From: Micromonospora chokoriensis
Lineage (GTDB): Bacteria; Actinomycetota; Actinomycetes; Mycobacteriales; Micromonosporaceae
Reading direction: 5' to 3'
Assembly (NCBI RefSeq): GCF_000718555.1
Contig: NZ_JOAN01000001.1
Coordinates: forward strand, 1-64,000
DNA length: 64,000 bases
The position numbers and the translations under genes were made by a program. Position 1 is the stretch's first letter; the number at the start of each line of letters is the position of its first letter. Positions 57,195 to 64,000 of this stretch are shown one piece after another. The notes below the pieces were generated by a model, which worked only from the letters and a program-made list of their open reading frames with translations, did not search any database and had not been told where the DNA came from.

Positions 57195-59291
57195 TCAGGC
57201 GTGACCGATGCGGTCCAGGATCCAGGCGTTGATGAACGCCTCTTCGCGCCAGGAGTCGTAGCGACCGCTCGGGCCGCCGTGCCCGGCACCCATCTCGGTC
57301 TTCAGCAGATAGTCACCGCCCGGGGCGACCGCCCGCAGCCGGGCGATCCACTTCGCCGGCTCCGAGTAGAGCACCCGCGTGTCGTTGAGGCTGGTCACCG
57401 CGAGGATCGCGGGATAGTCCACGGCGGTCACGTTCTCGTACGGCGTGTAGGACTTCATGTACGCGTACACCTCGGGGTCGTCGAGTGGGTTACCCCACTC
57501 CTCCCACTCGGTGACGGTCAGCGGCAGCGACGGGTCGAGGATCGACGTGAGCGCGTCCACGAACGGCACCTGCGCCACGATCCCGGTGAACGCGTCCGGC
57601 GCGAGATTGGCCACCGCACCCATCAGCAGGCCACCAGCCGAGGCGCCCCGGGCGACCAGCCGGTCGCTGGCCGTCCAGCCGGCCTTGACGAGGTGCCGGG
57701 CACAGGCGACGAAGTCGGTGAAGGTGTTCTTCTTGGCCAGCAGCTTGCCCTGGTCGTACCAGCGGCGGCCCAACTCGCCGCCGCCCCGGATGTGCGCCAC
57801 GGCGAAGACCACGCCCCGGTCCAGCAGGGACAGTCGGGCCACCGAGAACCACGGGTCCATGCTGGCCTCGTACGAACCGTAGCCGTACAGCTCGGCGGGT
57901 GCCGAGCCGTCCCGGGGGGTGCCGACGCGGCAGACCACCGAGATCGGCACCCGGGTGCCGTCGTCGGCCAGTGCCCAGTCCCGGTGCTGCTCGTACTCGG
58001 CCGGGTCGTACGGCCGCCCGTCCGGCCCGGGCAGTACGGGCTTCTGCTTGAGCAGCACCATCTGCCGGGTGACCAGGTCGTAGTCGTACACCGAGTCGGG
58101 GGTGATCAGTGAGGAGTAGCGCAGGCGGACCTGCCCGGTGCGGTACTCCGGGTTGGCGTCCAACCCGACGCTGTACAGCGGCTCGGGGAAGTCGATGTCG
58201 TGCGAGTCGTCGCTGCCCACCGGCAGCACCCGCAGCCCGGTGAGCCCGTCGGTGCGCAGCGACACCACGAGGTGGTTGGCGAAGGCGTCGACGGACTCCA
58301 GCCGGGTGCCGGGGGTGTGCTCGATCAGCGGCACCCAGTCGCCCGGCGCGTCCGCCGAGGTGAACGCCAGCGCGAAGTCCTCCGCGCCGTCGTTGTGCAG
58401 GATCAGGAAACGGTGGCCGTGGTGCTCCACCGCGTATTCGACGCCCTGTCGGCGAGCAGCGATCACGGCCGGCACGCCGGTCGGGTTGCCGGCGGGGATG
58501 ACCAGCACCTCGCTGGTCACCTTGCTGTGCACGTCGATGAGGATGAACCTCTCCGACCGGGTCAGCTCCACGCCCACCCAGAACCGCTCGTCGTCCTCCT
58601 GGTGGACGACGACGTCCTCGGCGGCAGCGGAGCCGACGGTGTGCCGCCAGACCCGGTTCGGCCGCCAGGCGTCGTCCACGGTCACGTAGAACAGCACCGA
58701 GGCGTCGGCCGACCAGGCAGTGCCGTAGAACGTGTCAGGTACCTCGTCCGGCAGCAGCTCGCCGGTGGTCAGGTCCTTCACGCGCAGGGTGAACCGCTCG
58801 TCGCCGGAGAAGTCGGTGGAGTAGGCCAGCCAGCGACCGTCCGGGCTGACGTCGAACGCGCCCAGCGAGAAGAAGTCGTGCCCCTCGGCCAGCAGGTTGC
58901 CGTCGAGCAGCACCTCCTCGCCGTCGAGCGGGGCGCCGTCCGTGCTGACCGGCGGGTCGGTCTCACCGTCGCGGACCGCCCGCCGGCACTGCACCCCGTA
59001 CTGCTGCCCTTCGACCGTCCGGGTGTAGTACCAGTGCCCGCCCTTGCGGGTCGGCACGGACAGGTCGGTCTCCTGGGTGCGTCGGCGAGTCTCCTCGAAC
59101 AGGTCGGCGCGCAGTTCGGCCAGGTGCGCCGTACGCGCGTCGGTGTAGTCGTTCTCGGCGGTCAGGTAGGCAATCGTCTCCGGGTCGTCCTTGGCGGCGA
59201 GCCAGGCGTACTCGTCGACGACGGTGTCGCCGTGGTGGGTGCGCTCGCTGGGCACCCGCTTCGCCGCGGGCGGGGCAATCTCGGTGGTCAC
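57195..59291 (-). CDS. Oligopeptidase B (prolyl oligopeptidase family S9)
   Basis: 698 residues, the usual size. N-terminal ERTHHGDTVVDEYAWLAAKDDPETIAYL begins the beta-propeller part; the catalytic domain has the nucleophile Ser in RGASAGGLLMG, Asp in TSLNDTRVLYSEP and His in GAGHGGPSGR. The enzyme cuts small peptides after basic residues. The GTG at 59291 gives the family-typical start (TTEIAPPAAKRVPSERTHHG) although its ribosome site is poor. It is divergent from the FAD-binding gene. Its promoter region holds the LexA-like box. Confidence 0.93.
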   Translation of the reverse strand: MTTEIAPPAAKRVPSERTHHGDTVVDEYAWLAAKDDPETIAYLTAENDYTDARTAHLAELRADLFEETRRRTQETDLSVPTRKGGHWYYTRTVEGQQYGVQCRRAVRDGETDPPVSTDGAPLDGEEVLLDGNLLAEGHDFFSLGAFDVSPDGRWLAYSTDFSGDERFTLRVKDLTTGELLPDEVPDTFYGTAWSADASVLFYVTVDDAWRPNRVWRHTVGSAAAEDVVVHQEDDERFWVGVELTRSERFILIDVHSKVTSEVLVIPAGNPTGVPAVIAARRQGVEYAVEHHGHRFLILHNDGAEDFALAFTSADAPGDWVPLIEHTPGTRLESVDAFANHLVVSLRTDGLTGLRVLPVGSDDSHDIDFPEPLYSVGLDANPEYRTGQVRLRYSSLITPDSVYDYDLVTRQMVLLKQKPVLPGPDGRPYDPAEYEQHRDWALADDGTRVPISVVCRVGTPRDGSAPAELYGYGSYEASMDPWFSVARLSLLDRGVVFAVAHIRGGGELGRRWYDQGKLLAKKNTFTDFVACARHLVKAGWTASDRLVARGASAGGLLMGAVANLAPDAFTGIVAQVPFVDALTSILDPSLPLTVTEWEEWGNPLDDPEVYAYMKSYTPYENVTAVDYPAILAVTSLNDTRVLYSEPAKWIARLRAVAPGGDYLLKTEMGAGHGGPSGRYDSWREEAFINAWILDRIGHA

Positions 59292-59363
59292 GGCGGCCAC
59301 GTTACCGGCCGGCAGTCGCACCGCGCCGGACCAGCGCCATCCCGATAGTCGCCACCACGACTT

Positions 59364-59379
59364 TCGAACACATGTACGA
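59364..59379 (+). promoter_or_regulatory. LexA/SOS-type box before the FAD-binding oxidase gene
   Basis: TCGAACACATGTACGA matches the actinobacterial LexA form TCGAAC-N4-GTTCGA at 11 of 12 fixed positions. It overlaps a TACGAT -10 box (59375-59380) that lies 7 bases before the ATG, so binding would block that promoter. Confidence 0.6.
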
Positions 59380-59387
59380 TAGCCGGC

Positions 59388-60746
59388 ATGGCGGCAGCAG
59401 CGAGTTCCCTCGGCCGGTCCGGAGCCCTTGAGATCACCCGGCGGTTGGCGGCGATCTGCGGTCCACCGTTCTCCCGGCTGGCCGGGCCCGCTGACGAGGT
59501 GGCGGGGCGGCCGGCGCGCTGGGTGGCCGTCCCGGGCGGCCCGCATGCCGCCGCCGAGGTGCTGCGACTGGCTGCCGCGCACGACCTGGCCGTGGTGCCC
59601 CGAGGTGCGGGCACGAAGATCGACTGGGGTGCCACACCCGTTCAGGTCGACATCCTGCTCGACACTGGCCGGCTGGCCGGCATTGGTCACGAGCCGGCCC
59701 ACGCGCCGGTGGTCGACGTGGGAGCAGGCACCCCGCTGCGGGCGGTGCAAGCCACACTGGAGCGCACCGGGCAGCGGCTCGCGATGGACGCCCCATCACC
59801 CGGCGCGACCCTGGGTGGTGTGCTCGCCGCCGGCGAGGCCGGCCCGTTGCGCCACCGCCACGGCAGCCCCTGCGACCAACTGCTCGGTGTGCGCTACCTC
59901 GCCGCTGACGGCGAGCTGATCAGCGTCGACGGTGGCGCTCCCGGGCTCGACCTGGCCCGCCTGCTCTGCGGCTCCCAGGGCGCGCTCGGCGTGCTGGTGT
60001 CGGCGAGTCTGCGGGTGCAGCCGATGCCGGCGAGCAGGCTCTGGGTGTCCCGCCCGGTGTGGACACCGCTGGAGGTGCACGACCTGGTCCGGACGATTCT
60101 CGCCGCTCGGCTGGAGCCGTCGGCCATCGAGCTGGACCTGCCCGGAGGCACCCCCCGGCCACGTACGCCGTACCCGCCCGGTCATCCGTCGGCCACCGCT
60201 CGAGAACGCCACCCGTCGATGTCCGGTCGGGTCGGCGCACCGTCGCGGGCCGGGAGCCTGGTGGTGCTGCTGGAGGGCGGCCCCGCCGATGTCAATGAGC
60301 GTGCCGAGCGGTTGGTCGGTCTGCTGCACGGGGAGGCGACGATCGCCCACTCCGCGCCGACGTGGTGGCGCCGCTATCCGTTCGCGCCCGGCGACACGGC
60401 GCTGCGGCTGGAGGTGCCGATCGGCGACCTGCACGCCGCCGTCTACGCGCTGCGCGACGCGGCCGGCGCGCCGGTGCCGGTGCGCGGGTCCGCCGGGCTG
60501 GGCATGGTGCACGCGGCACTGCCCGGAGCGCTGGCACCCGACCGGGTGGCGTCCATCCTGGCCGCCGTTCGAGGAGTGCTGGTGGCTCGGCAGGGCCGCT
60601 GCGTGGTGATCTCCGCTCCCACGGCGGTCCGCCAGGCCGTCGACCTCTGGGGTGAGCTTGCCGGTCTGGCCCAACTGCGAGCCGCGAAGAGGCACCTGGA
60701 TCCGGAGCACCGGCTCGCCCCCGGGCGGCTCCCCGGCGGGCTGTGA
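59388..60746 (+). CDS. FAD-binding oxidoreductase (GlcE/D-lactate dehydrogenase type)
   Basis: 452 residues. The FAD-binding PCMH domain is visible: VAVPGGPHAAAEVLRLAAAHDLAVVPRGAGTKIDWG, VVDVGAGTPLRAVQATLERTGQRLAMDAPSPGATLGGVLAAGEAGP, and LLGVRYLAADGELISVDG with CGSQGALGVLVSASLRVQP. It is the GlcE-like form, which lacks the usual C-terminal FAD-oxidase length, and would oxidise a hydroxy acid such as glycolate. The ATG at 59388 comes 7 bases after a -10 box and the LexA-like box, so its message is probably leaderless and DNA-damage controlled. Confidence 0.85.
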   Translation: MAAAASSLGRSGALEITRRLAAICGPPFSRLAGPADEVAGRPARWVAVPGGPHAAAEVLRLAAAHDLAVVPRGAGTKIDWGATPVQVDILLDTGRLAGIGHEPAHAPVVDVGAGTPLRAVQATLERTGQRLAMDAPSPGATLGGVLAAGEAGPLRHRHGSPCDQLLGVRYLAADGELISVDGGAPGLDLARLLCGSQGALGVLVSASLRVQPMPASRLWVSRPVWTPLEVHDLVRTILAARLEPSAIELDLPGGTPRPRTPYPPGHPSATARERHPSMSGRVGAPSRAGSLVVLLEGGPADVNERAERLVGLLHGEATIAHSAPTWWRRYPFAPGDTALRLEVPIGDLHAAVYALRDAAGAPVPVRGSAGLGMVHAALPGALAPDRVASILAAVRGVLVARQGRCVVISAPTAVRQAVDLWGELAGLAQLRAAKRHLDPEHRLAPGRLPGGL

Positions 60747-60756
60747 GCCAGCCCGG

Positions 60757-61164
60757 TCAGTCCATCCACCACCGGTGTATGTCCAACAGCGGCGGGGTCA
60801 GCCGAGCAACCAGCACCAACACGCTGCCCGCCGCGCTGACCAGCAGCAGTGTCCGGGTTGCCCTGGGCATGTCCGCGCCCTCCCGGGCGGCCAGCGCCAC
60901 CGCGACGATCGCCAACGGCAACCCGAGCACCGCACCCGCCAGGTAGAGCAGGGCCACCACAATGTGGAACACCCCGAACACGGCCATGTCCTTGGGGTCG
61001 TACGCGCCGGTCAGCATCTCGGCCGGGCCGACGCCAGCGGTCGCCATCCGACCGACGTAGAGCAGCACCACGGCGAGGAACGCGCCGATGGTCGCGAACT
61101 GCGCGACGAGCAGGGCACGAACCATCGGCCGCGAGTACGACGAGACCTGCGCGACGCTCGACAT
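60757..61164 (-). CDS. Membrane protein with four predicted helices, unknown function
   Basis: 135 residues. Hydrophobic segments near residues 16-35, 60-90 and 105-125 give three or four membrane passes; the GPAEMLTGAYDPKDMAVFG loop is the only polar region. I do not recognise a family. The start at 61164 (ATG, MSSVAQVSS) is chosen over a TTG three codons earlier. It is convergent with the FAD-binding gene, 10 bases apart, and lies downstream of the phosphatase gene. Confidence 0.68.
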   Translation of the reverse strand: MSSVAQVSSYSRPMVRALLVAQFATIGAFLAVVLLYVGRMATAGVGPAEMLTGAYDPKDMAVFGVFHIVVALLYLAGAVLGLPLAIVAVALAAREGADMPRATRTLLLVSAAGSVLVLVARLTPPLLDIHRWWMD

Positions 61165-61212
61165 GGCCGCCAATCTACCGAGCGGACCCGAATCCCGAGG
61201 CCCTGCGCAGGG

Positions 61213-63285
61213 TCAGGTCGCGTCGTTGCGGAGCACCAGGATGGCGATGTCGTCCCGGGGTGGCTCGACCGAGAAGTTGATCGCCGCAGCGCGCAGCCGG
61301 GCGGCCACCACGTCGGCTGAATAGCCGGCCAGGGGTGCGGCGGCGTCCCGCAGCCGGTCGGTGCCGAACAGTTCCCGGCCCCGCCGCCGCTCGGTGACGC
61401 CATCGGTGTAGAAGATCAACGAGTCGCCCGGCCCGAGCGTGATCTCCGCCGTCGGCGAGGTGATCGTGTCGAGCAGGCCTAGCGCGGTGCCGCTGGTGCC
61501 GACGAACTCGGCGCCGCCCGACCCCGCCAGCAGCACCGGCCGGTCGTGTCCGGCGAGGTGCAGCGACACGTCCAACTGGTCGCCCTCGCCCGGCCCGACC
61601 GCCGCCAGCGCCAGCGTGCAGTAGCGACCGCCACCGCGCTCCACAAGCGTCTCGTTGAGCCGAGCCAACGCCTCCGGCAGCGGTTTGCCGTCGCCGACCA
61701 GCACCCGGATCACGTCCCGGACCAGCCCGGTCACCGCTGCGGCCTGGACGCCCTTGCCCGAGACATCACCGATCACCACCAGCCAGCGCCCGTCGGGCAG
61801 TGGCACCACGTCGTAGAAGTCGCCCCCCACCTCGGCGTCGTCGCCGGTCGGGACGTACTCGGCGGCGAAACCGATCCCGTCCACCACCGGCAGCACCGGC
61901 GGCAGCAGGGACTGCTGGAGCGTCTGCGCCACGCGGCGGCGCTCGGCGTGGATCCGGGCGTTCTCGATGGCCAGCGCGGCCCGCCGAGCCACGTCCTCCA
62001 ACACGGCCACCTCGTCGGGGTCATGCCGGTGCCGCTGGTGTCGCCCCACCGCCAAGGTCCCGAGTCGCTGCCCGCGCGCGATCAGCGGGACCGCGAAACC
62101 CTCCATCGGCCCGCCCAGGGGGATCTGCGCCGCGCTGCGGGACGCCTCGCGCAGGCGGGCCTGGATCGAATCCGGCCCGGTCTCCGCCAGCACCTTGTGC
62201 AACTGCGGAAGCATCGACTCGTCGGCGTGGCTGGCCGCCGCCAGCCGGAGCCGGCCCCACTCGTCGGTGGTGTGCACCGCGCACCACTGACCGAGCCGCG
62301 GCACCACCAACTGCGGCACCAGCGCCATGGTCAGGTCGACGTCCAACGACTGGGCCAGCAACTCGCTCGCCTCGGCCAGGAACGTCAGCCACACCTGCCG
62401 GCGTACATCGGCCCTGCGCAGCCGGTCGTTCTCGAGATGCAGCGACAGCCGCTCGGCGGTGAGCACCGCCAACGGTTGGGCGTACGCCGACGGCGCGGCG
62501 TCCAACTCCAACTCCCCGGCGTACGGGCGGTGCACCGTCAGCGGCACCCGGAGCAGCTCGCTGTCGGGGCGGGGCGATCGACCGAAGCGGGCCAGCACCT
62601 GGCGGCCCTGCCCGTCGCCCCGGTCCAGGCGGATCGTGCCGCCGGCCGCGCCCACCATCTCGGCGACCCGGCTGAGCAGGCTGGTGGCGAAGTCGGGCAA
62701 CGGGTCGTCCCCGTACAGGTCGGGGGCGGTCTGCATGAGTTCGCTCATCGCGCTGGCGCTCGGCGTGGACCGGTCGGCGCTCGTTGCAGGGCCGGCGCTG
62801 GCGGGTGTCGACTCGCCGATAGTGCCCTCGGCCGGCGGGTCGGCGCCGGGGCGGTCCAGTCGGAACCAGACGCCCTTCCCGGTGGGCAGGTAGGTCGTGC
62901 CCCAGCGGCTGGCGAAGTGGTCGACCAGCAGCAGGCCCCGGCCGCGTACGGAGACTTCGTCGATCTCGGTGGAGTCGTTGCGGGCGCCGACGGTCAGCTC
63001 GTCGCCCGAGCCGGGGGCGAAGTCGGAGACGGTGACGGTGATCCCGACCTCGTCGGCGACGACCTCGATGTCCAACTCGGTGCGGGCGTGCTCGACGGCG
63101 TTTGTGGTCAGCTCGGTGGTGAGCAGCAGGGCCTCGTTGGCCAACTCGTCGAGGTGTGACTCGGTCAACACCGAGCGGACGACGGCGCGGGCGGCGGCCG
63201 GCGTACGACGGTCTGCGGGCAGGCGGACACGCCGGACGGCCCCGTCCCGGGCCCCGGCCGTCGCGGCCCCCGCCTCGGCTGACAC
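61213..63285 (-). CDS. SpoIIE-family protein phosphatase with N-terminal anti-sigma-type ATPase and GAF domain
   Basis: 690 residues from a GTG at 63285, with GGAGG 11 bases upstream. Domains: RsbW-like GHKL ATPase (about 10-145; LTTELTTNAVEHARTELDIEV, GRGLLLVDHFASRWG), a linker, a GAF domain (about 270-410; LTAERLSLHLENDRL, ALIARGQRLGTLAVG), and an SpoIIE/PP2C domain (440-690; VGGDFYDVVPLPDGRWLVVIGDVSGKGVQAA, SLIFYTDGVTERRR, DDIAILVLRN). It probably dephosphorylates STAS antagonists in response to a signal at the GAF domain. Divergent from the HAMP-protein gene at the window end. Confidence 0.9.
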   Translation of the reverse strand: MSAEAGAATAGARDGAVRRVRLPADRRTPAAARAVVRSVLTESHLDELANEALLLTTELTTNAVEHARTELDIEVVADEVGITVTVSDFAPGSGDELTVGARNDSTEIDEVSVRGRGLLLVDHFASRWGTTYLPTGKGVWFRLDRPGADPPAEGTIGESTPASAGPATSADRSTPSASAMSELMQTAPDLYGDDPLPDFATSLLSRVAEMVGAAGGTIRLDRGDGQGRQVLARFGRSPRPDSELLRVPLTVHRPYAGELELDAAPSAYAQPLAVLTAERLSLHLENDRLRRADVRRQVWLTFLAEASELLAQSLDVDLTMALVPQLVVPRLGQWCAVHTTDEWGRLRLAAASHADESMLPQLHKVLAETGPDSIQARLREASRSAAQIPLGGPMEGFAVPLIARGQRLGTLAVGRHQRHRHDPDEVAVLEDVARRAALAIENARIHAERRRVAQTLQQSLLPPVLPVVDGIGFAAEYVPTGDDAEVGGDFYDVVPLPDGRWLVVIGDVSGKGVQAAAVTGLVRDVIRVLVGDGKPLPEALARLNETLVERGGGRYCTLALAAVGPGEGDQLDVSLHLAGHDRPVLLAGSGGAEFVGTSGTALGLLDTITSPTAEITLGPGDSLIFYTDGVTERRRGRELFGTDRLRDAAAPLAGYSADVVAARLRAAAINFSVEPPRDDIAILVLRNDAT

Positions 63286-63568
63286 CCCCGTATCCTCCAC
63301 CGTCCCCCTGTCAGGTGCCAAGCCGATCACCAATCGTGGGCTGTCGCGTCGGTCAGCGGCACCGCTGGCAGTGCGGGGTCCGCCGCGTCGAAACGACGGG
63401 TCCGGGAGCAGGGCGAGGTTTGCGACAGACCGCGTCGATCGGGCGGGTCGACGCGGCGATCGATGCCATCTGGCGGGTCGCGCACCCTGGCACTGCGGCG
63501 CGCGCGGGCACAATATGGGGTGCCGGTGTGTCCGCACGGACCGGCGCCCCCGAGTTGAGCGAGGAATG

Positions 63569-64000
63569 ATGACCACGGCGAAGCAGTCGGTGGCGGATCC
63601 GTCCGCGCCCGACCACGAGGCGCTCCTCGGTGAGTTGACCGAGGCACTGCGACGGATCGGTCGCGGTGACCTGAAGGTCCGGCTTCCCCGCCGCGCCGGC
63701 GCGGCCGGTGAGGTGGCGGACGCCTTCAACGAGGTGGTCTCGCTCCAGGAGCGGCAGTACCTCGACCTGCGGCGGATCAGCCGGATCGTCGGTCGCGACG
63801 GCCGGCTTACCGAGCGGCTCGACGACGAGGGGTTGGACGGCTCCTGGGCAGAGGGGCAGCGAGCGATCAACTCGCTGATCGACGACCTGGGTCGGCCGAC
63901 CACCGAGATCGCCCGGGTCATCGTGGCGGTGGCCGACGGCGACCTGTCCCAGCACATGGCGTTGGAGATCGACGGCCGGCCGCTGCGGGGTGAGTATCTG
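63569..64000 (+). CDS. 5' part of a HAMP-domain signalling protein (likely hybrid sensor kinase)
   Basis: 144 residues are visible, and the frame runs out of the window. A short N-terminal tail is followed by ELTEALRRIGRGDLKVRLPRRAGAAGEVADAFNEVVSLQ, a HAMP module, and a second similar module starting IARVIVAVADGDLSQHMALE with GRPLRGEYL. This layout (cytoplasmic, no membrane helix, tandem HAMP) matches large actinobacterial hybrid histidine kinases, whose kinase part lies outside. GAGGA lies close to two ATG codons; the second ATG is taken as start. Paired with the divergent phosphatase gene. Confidence 0.85.
   Translation, partial: MTTAKQSVADPSAPDHEALLGELTEALRRIGRGDLKVRLPRRAGAAGEVADAFNEVVSLQERQYLDLRRISRIVGRDGRLTERLDDEGLDGSWAEGQRAINSLIDDLGRPTTEIARVIVAVADGDLSQHMALEIDGRPLRGEYL

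Noticed and set aside
61546..63159. A 537-codon plus-strand open frame opposite the SpoIIE phosphatase
   Set aside because: Antisense shadow; product is Gln/Arg/His-rich without motifs, while the minus strand has full catalytic domains.

Overview
The window is very GC-rich, uses GTG starts freely, has mostly 4-base ATGA/GTGA overlaps inside operons, and carries actinobacterial families throughout: an actinobacterial-type tad locus, DUF1996, the SAM methyltransferase DUF574, oligopeptidase B, and a stressosome-type Rsb module. I infer a filamentous actinomycete of the Micromonosporaceae, most likely Micromonospora or a close relative. This rests on gene content and style, not on a marker gene. 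There is no rRNA, CRISPR, transposase or integrase. The only RNA gene I can support is a tRNA-Lys(TTT) at 34604-34678.

Layout. 1-4767: the tail of one secreted discoidin-domain protein and a complete secreted GH87-type alpha-1,3-glucanase. 4769-6502: a crotonase and a DUF2231/Rieske membrane protein. 6574-15925 (minus): a 12-gene tad pilus/secretion operon (lipoprotein, secreted protein, SAF/CpaB, TadZ, TadA, TadB, TadC, small pilin, two TadE, TadG-like, LysM membrane protein), with its prepilin peptidase divergent at 16515. 17507-23421: PAP2 phosphatase, a Cys-rich unknown, a methyltransferase, LtrA, a DUF2236-like protein and a DUF1996 lipoprotein. 23493-28096: a sugar ABC uptake operon with a binding lipoprotein and two permeases fused into one protein, next to an IclR regulator; no ATPase is present, so a shared MsiK-type ATPase is likely. 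28333-33013: an SigE-type sigma factor with a linked membrane protein, then a 952-residue secreted Ig-like repeat protein. 33133-37672: HxlR/aldo-keto reductase divergon, tRNA, PadR plus membrane protein, epimerase. 37687-46325: beta-helix lipoprotein, Eis-like acetyltransferase, PP2C phosphatase, XRE-cupin/BenE divergon, PRC-barrel protein, a small gene under a LexA-like box, MscL, and a FadR-type regulator divergent from an MFS transporter. 46343-52457: STAS protein and a seven-step partner-switching module (RsbR, RsbS, RsbT, ATPase-phosphatase, histidine kinase, receiver-phosphatase). 52462-57017: a frameshifted AraC regulator, a TIGR03086-like protein, and a PadR/ABC/FtsX-like exporter operon. 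57195-64000: oligopeptidase B, FAD-binding oxidase behind a second LexA-like box, a small membrane protein, an RsbU-like phosphatase and the start of a HAMP-rich signalling kinase.

The most interesting non-coding signals are: a pair of 65-base hairpin elements (36446-36510 and 42900-42964) that share length, termini and fold but only 44 of 65 bases; two other long intergenic hairpins (53910-53972 and 57103-57181); two near-perfect LexA-type boxes placed directly over the promoters of an 83-residue unknown gene and an FAD oxidase; and several genes whose -10 hexamer sits 6-8 bases before the start codon, implying leaderless transcripts. Signalling by protein phosphatases and STAS proteins dominates the second half: three SpoIIE-type phosphatases, one PstP-type phosphatase, two STAS antagonists and one RsbR co-antagonist.
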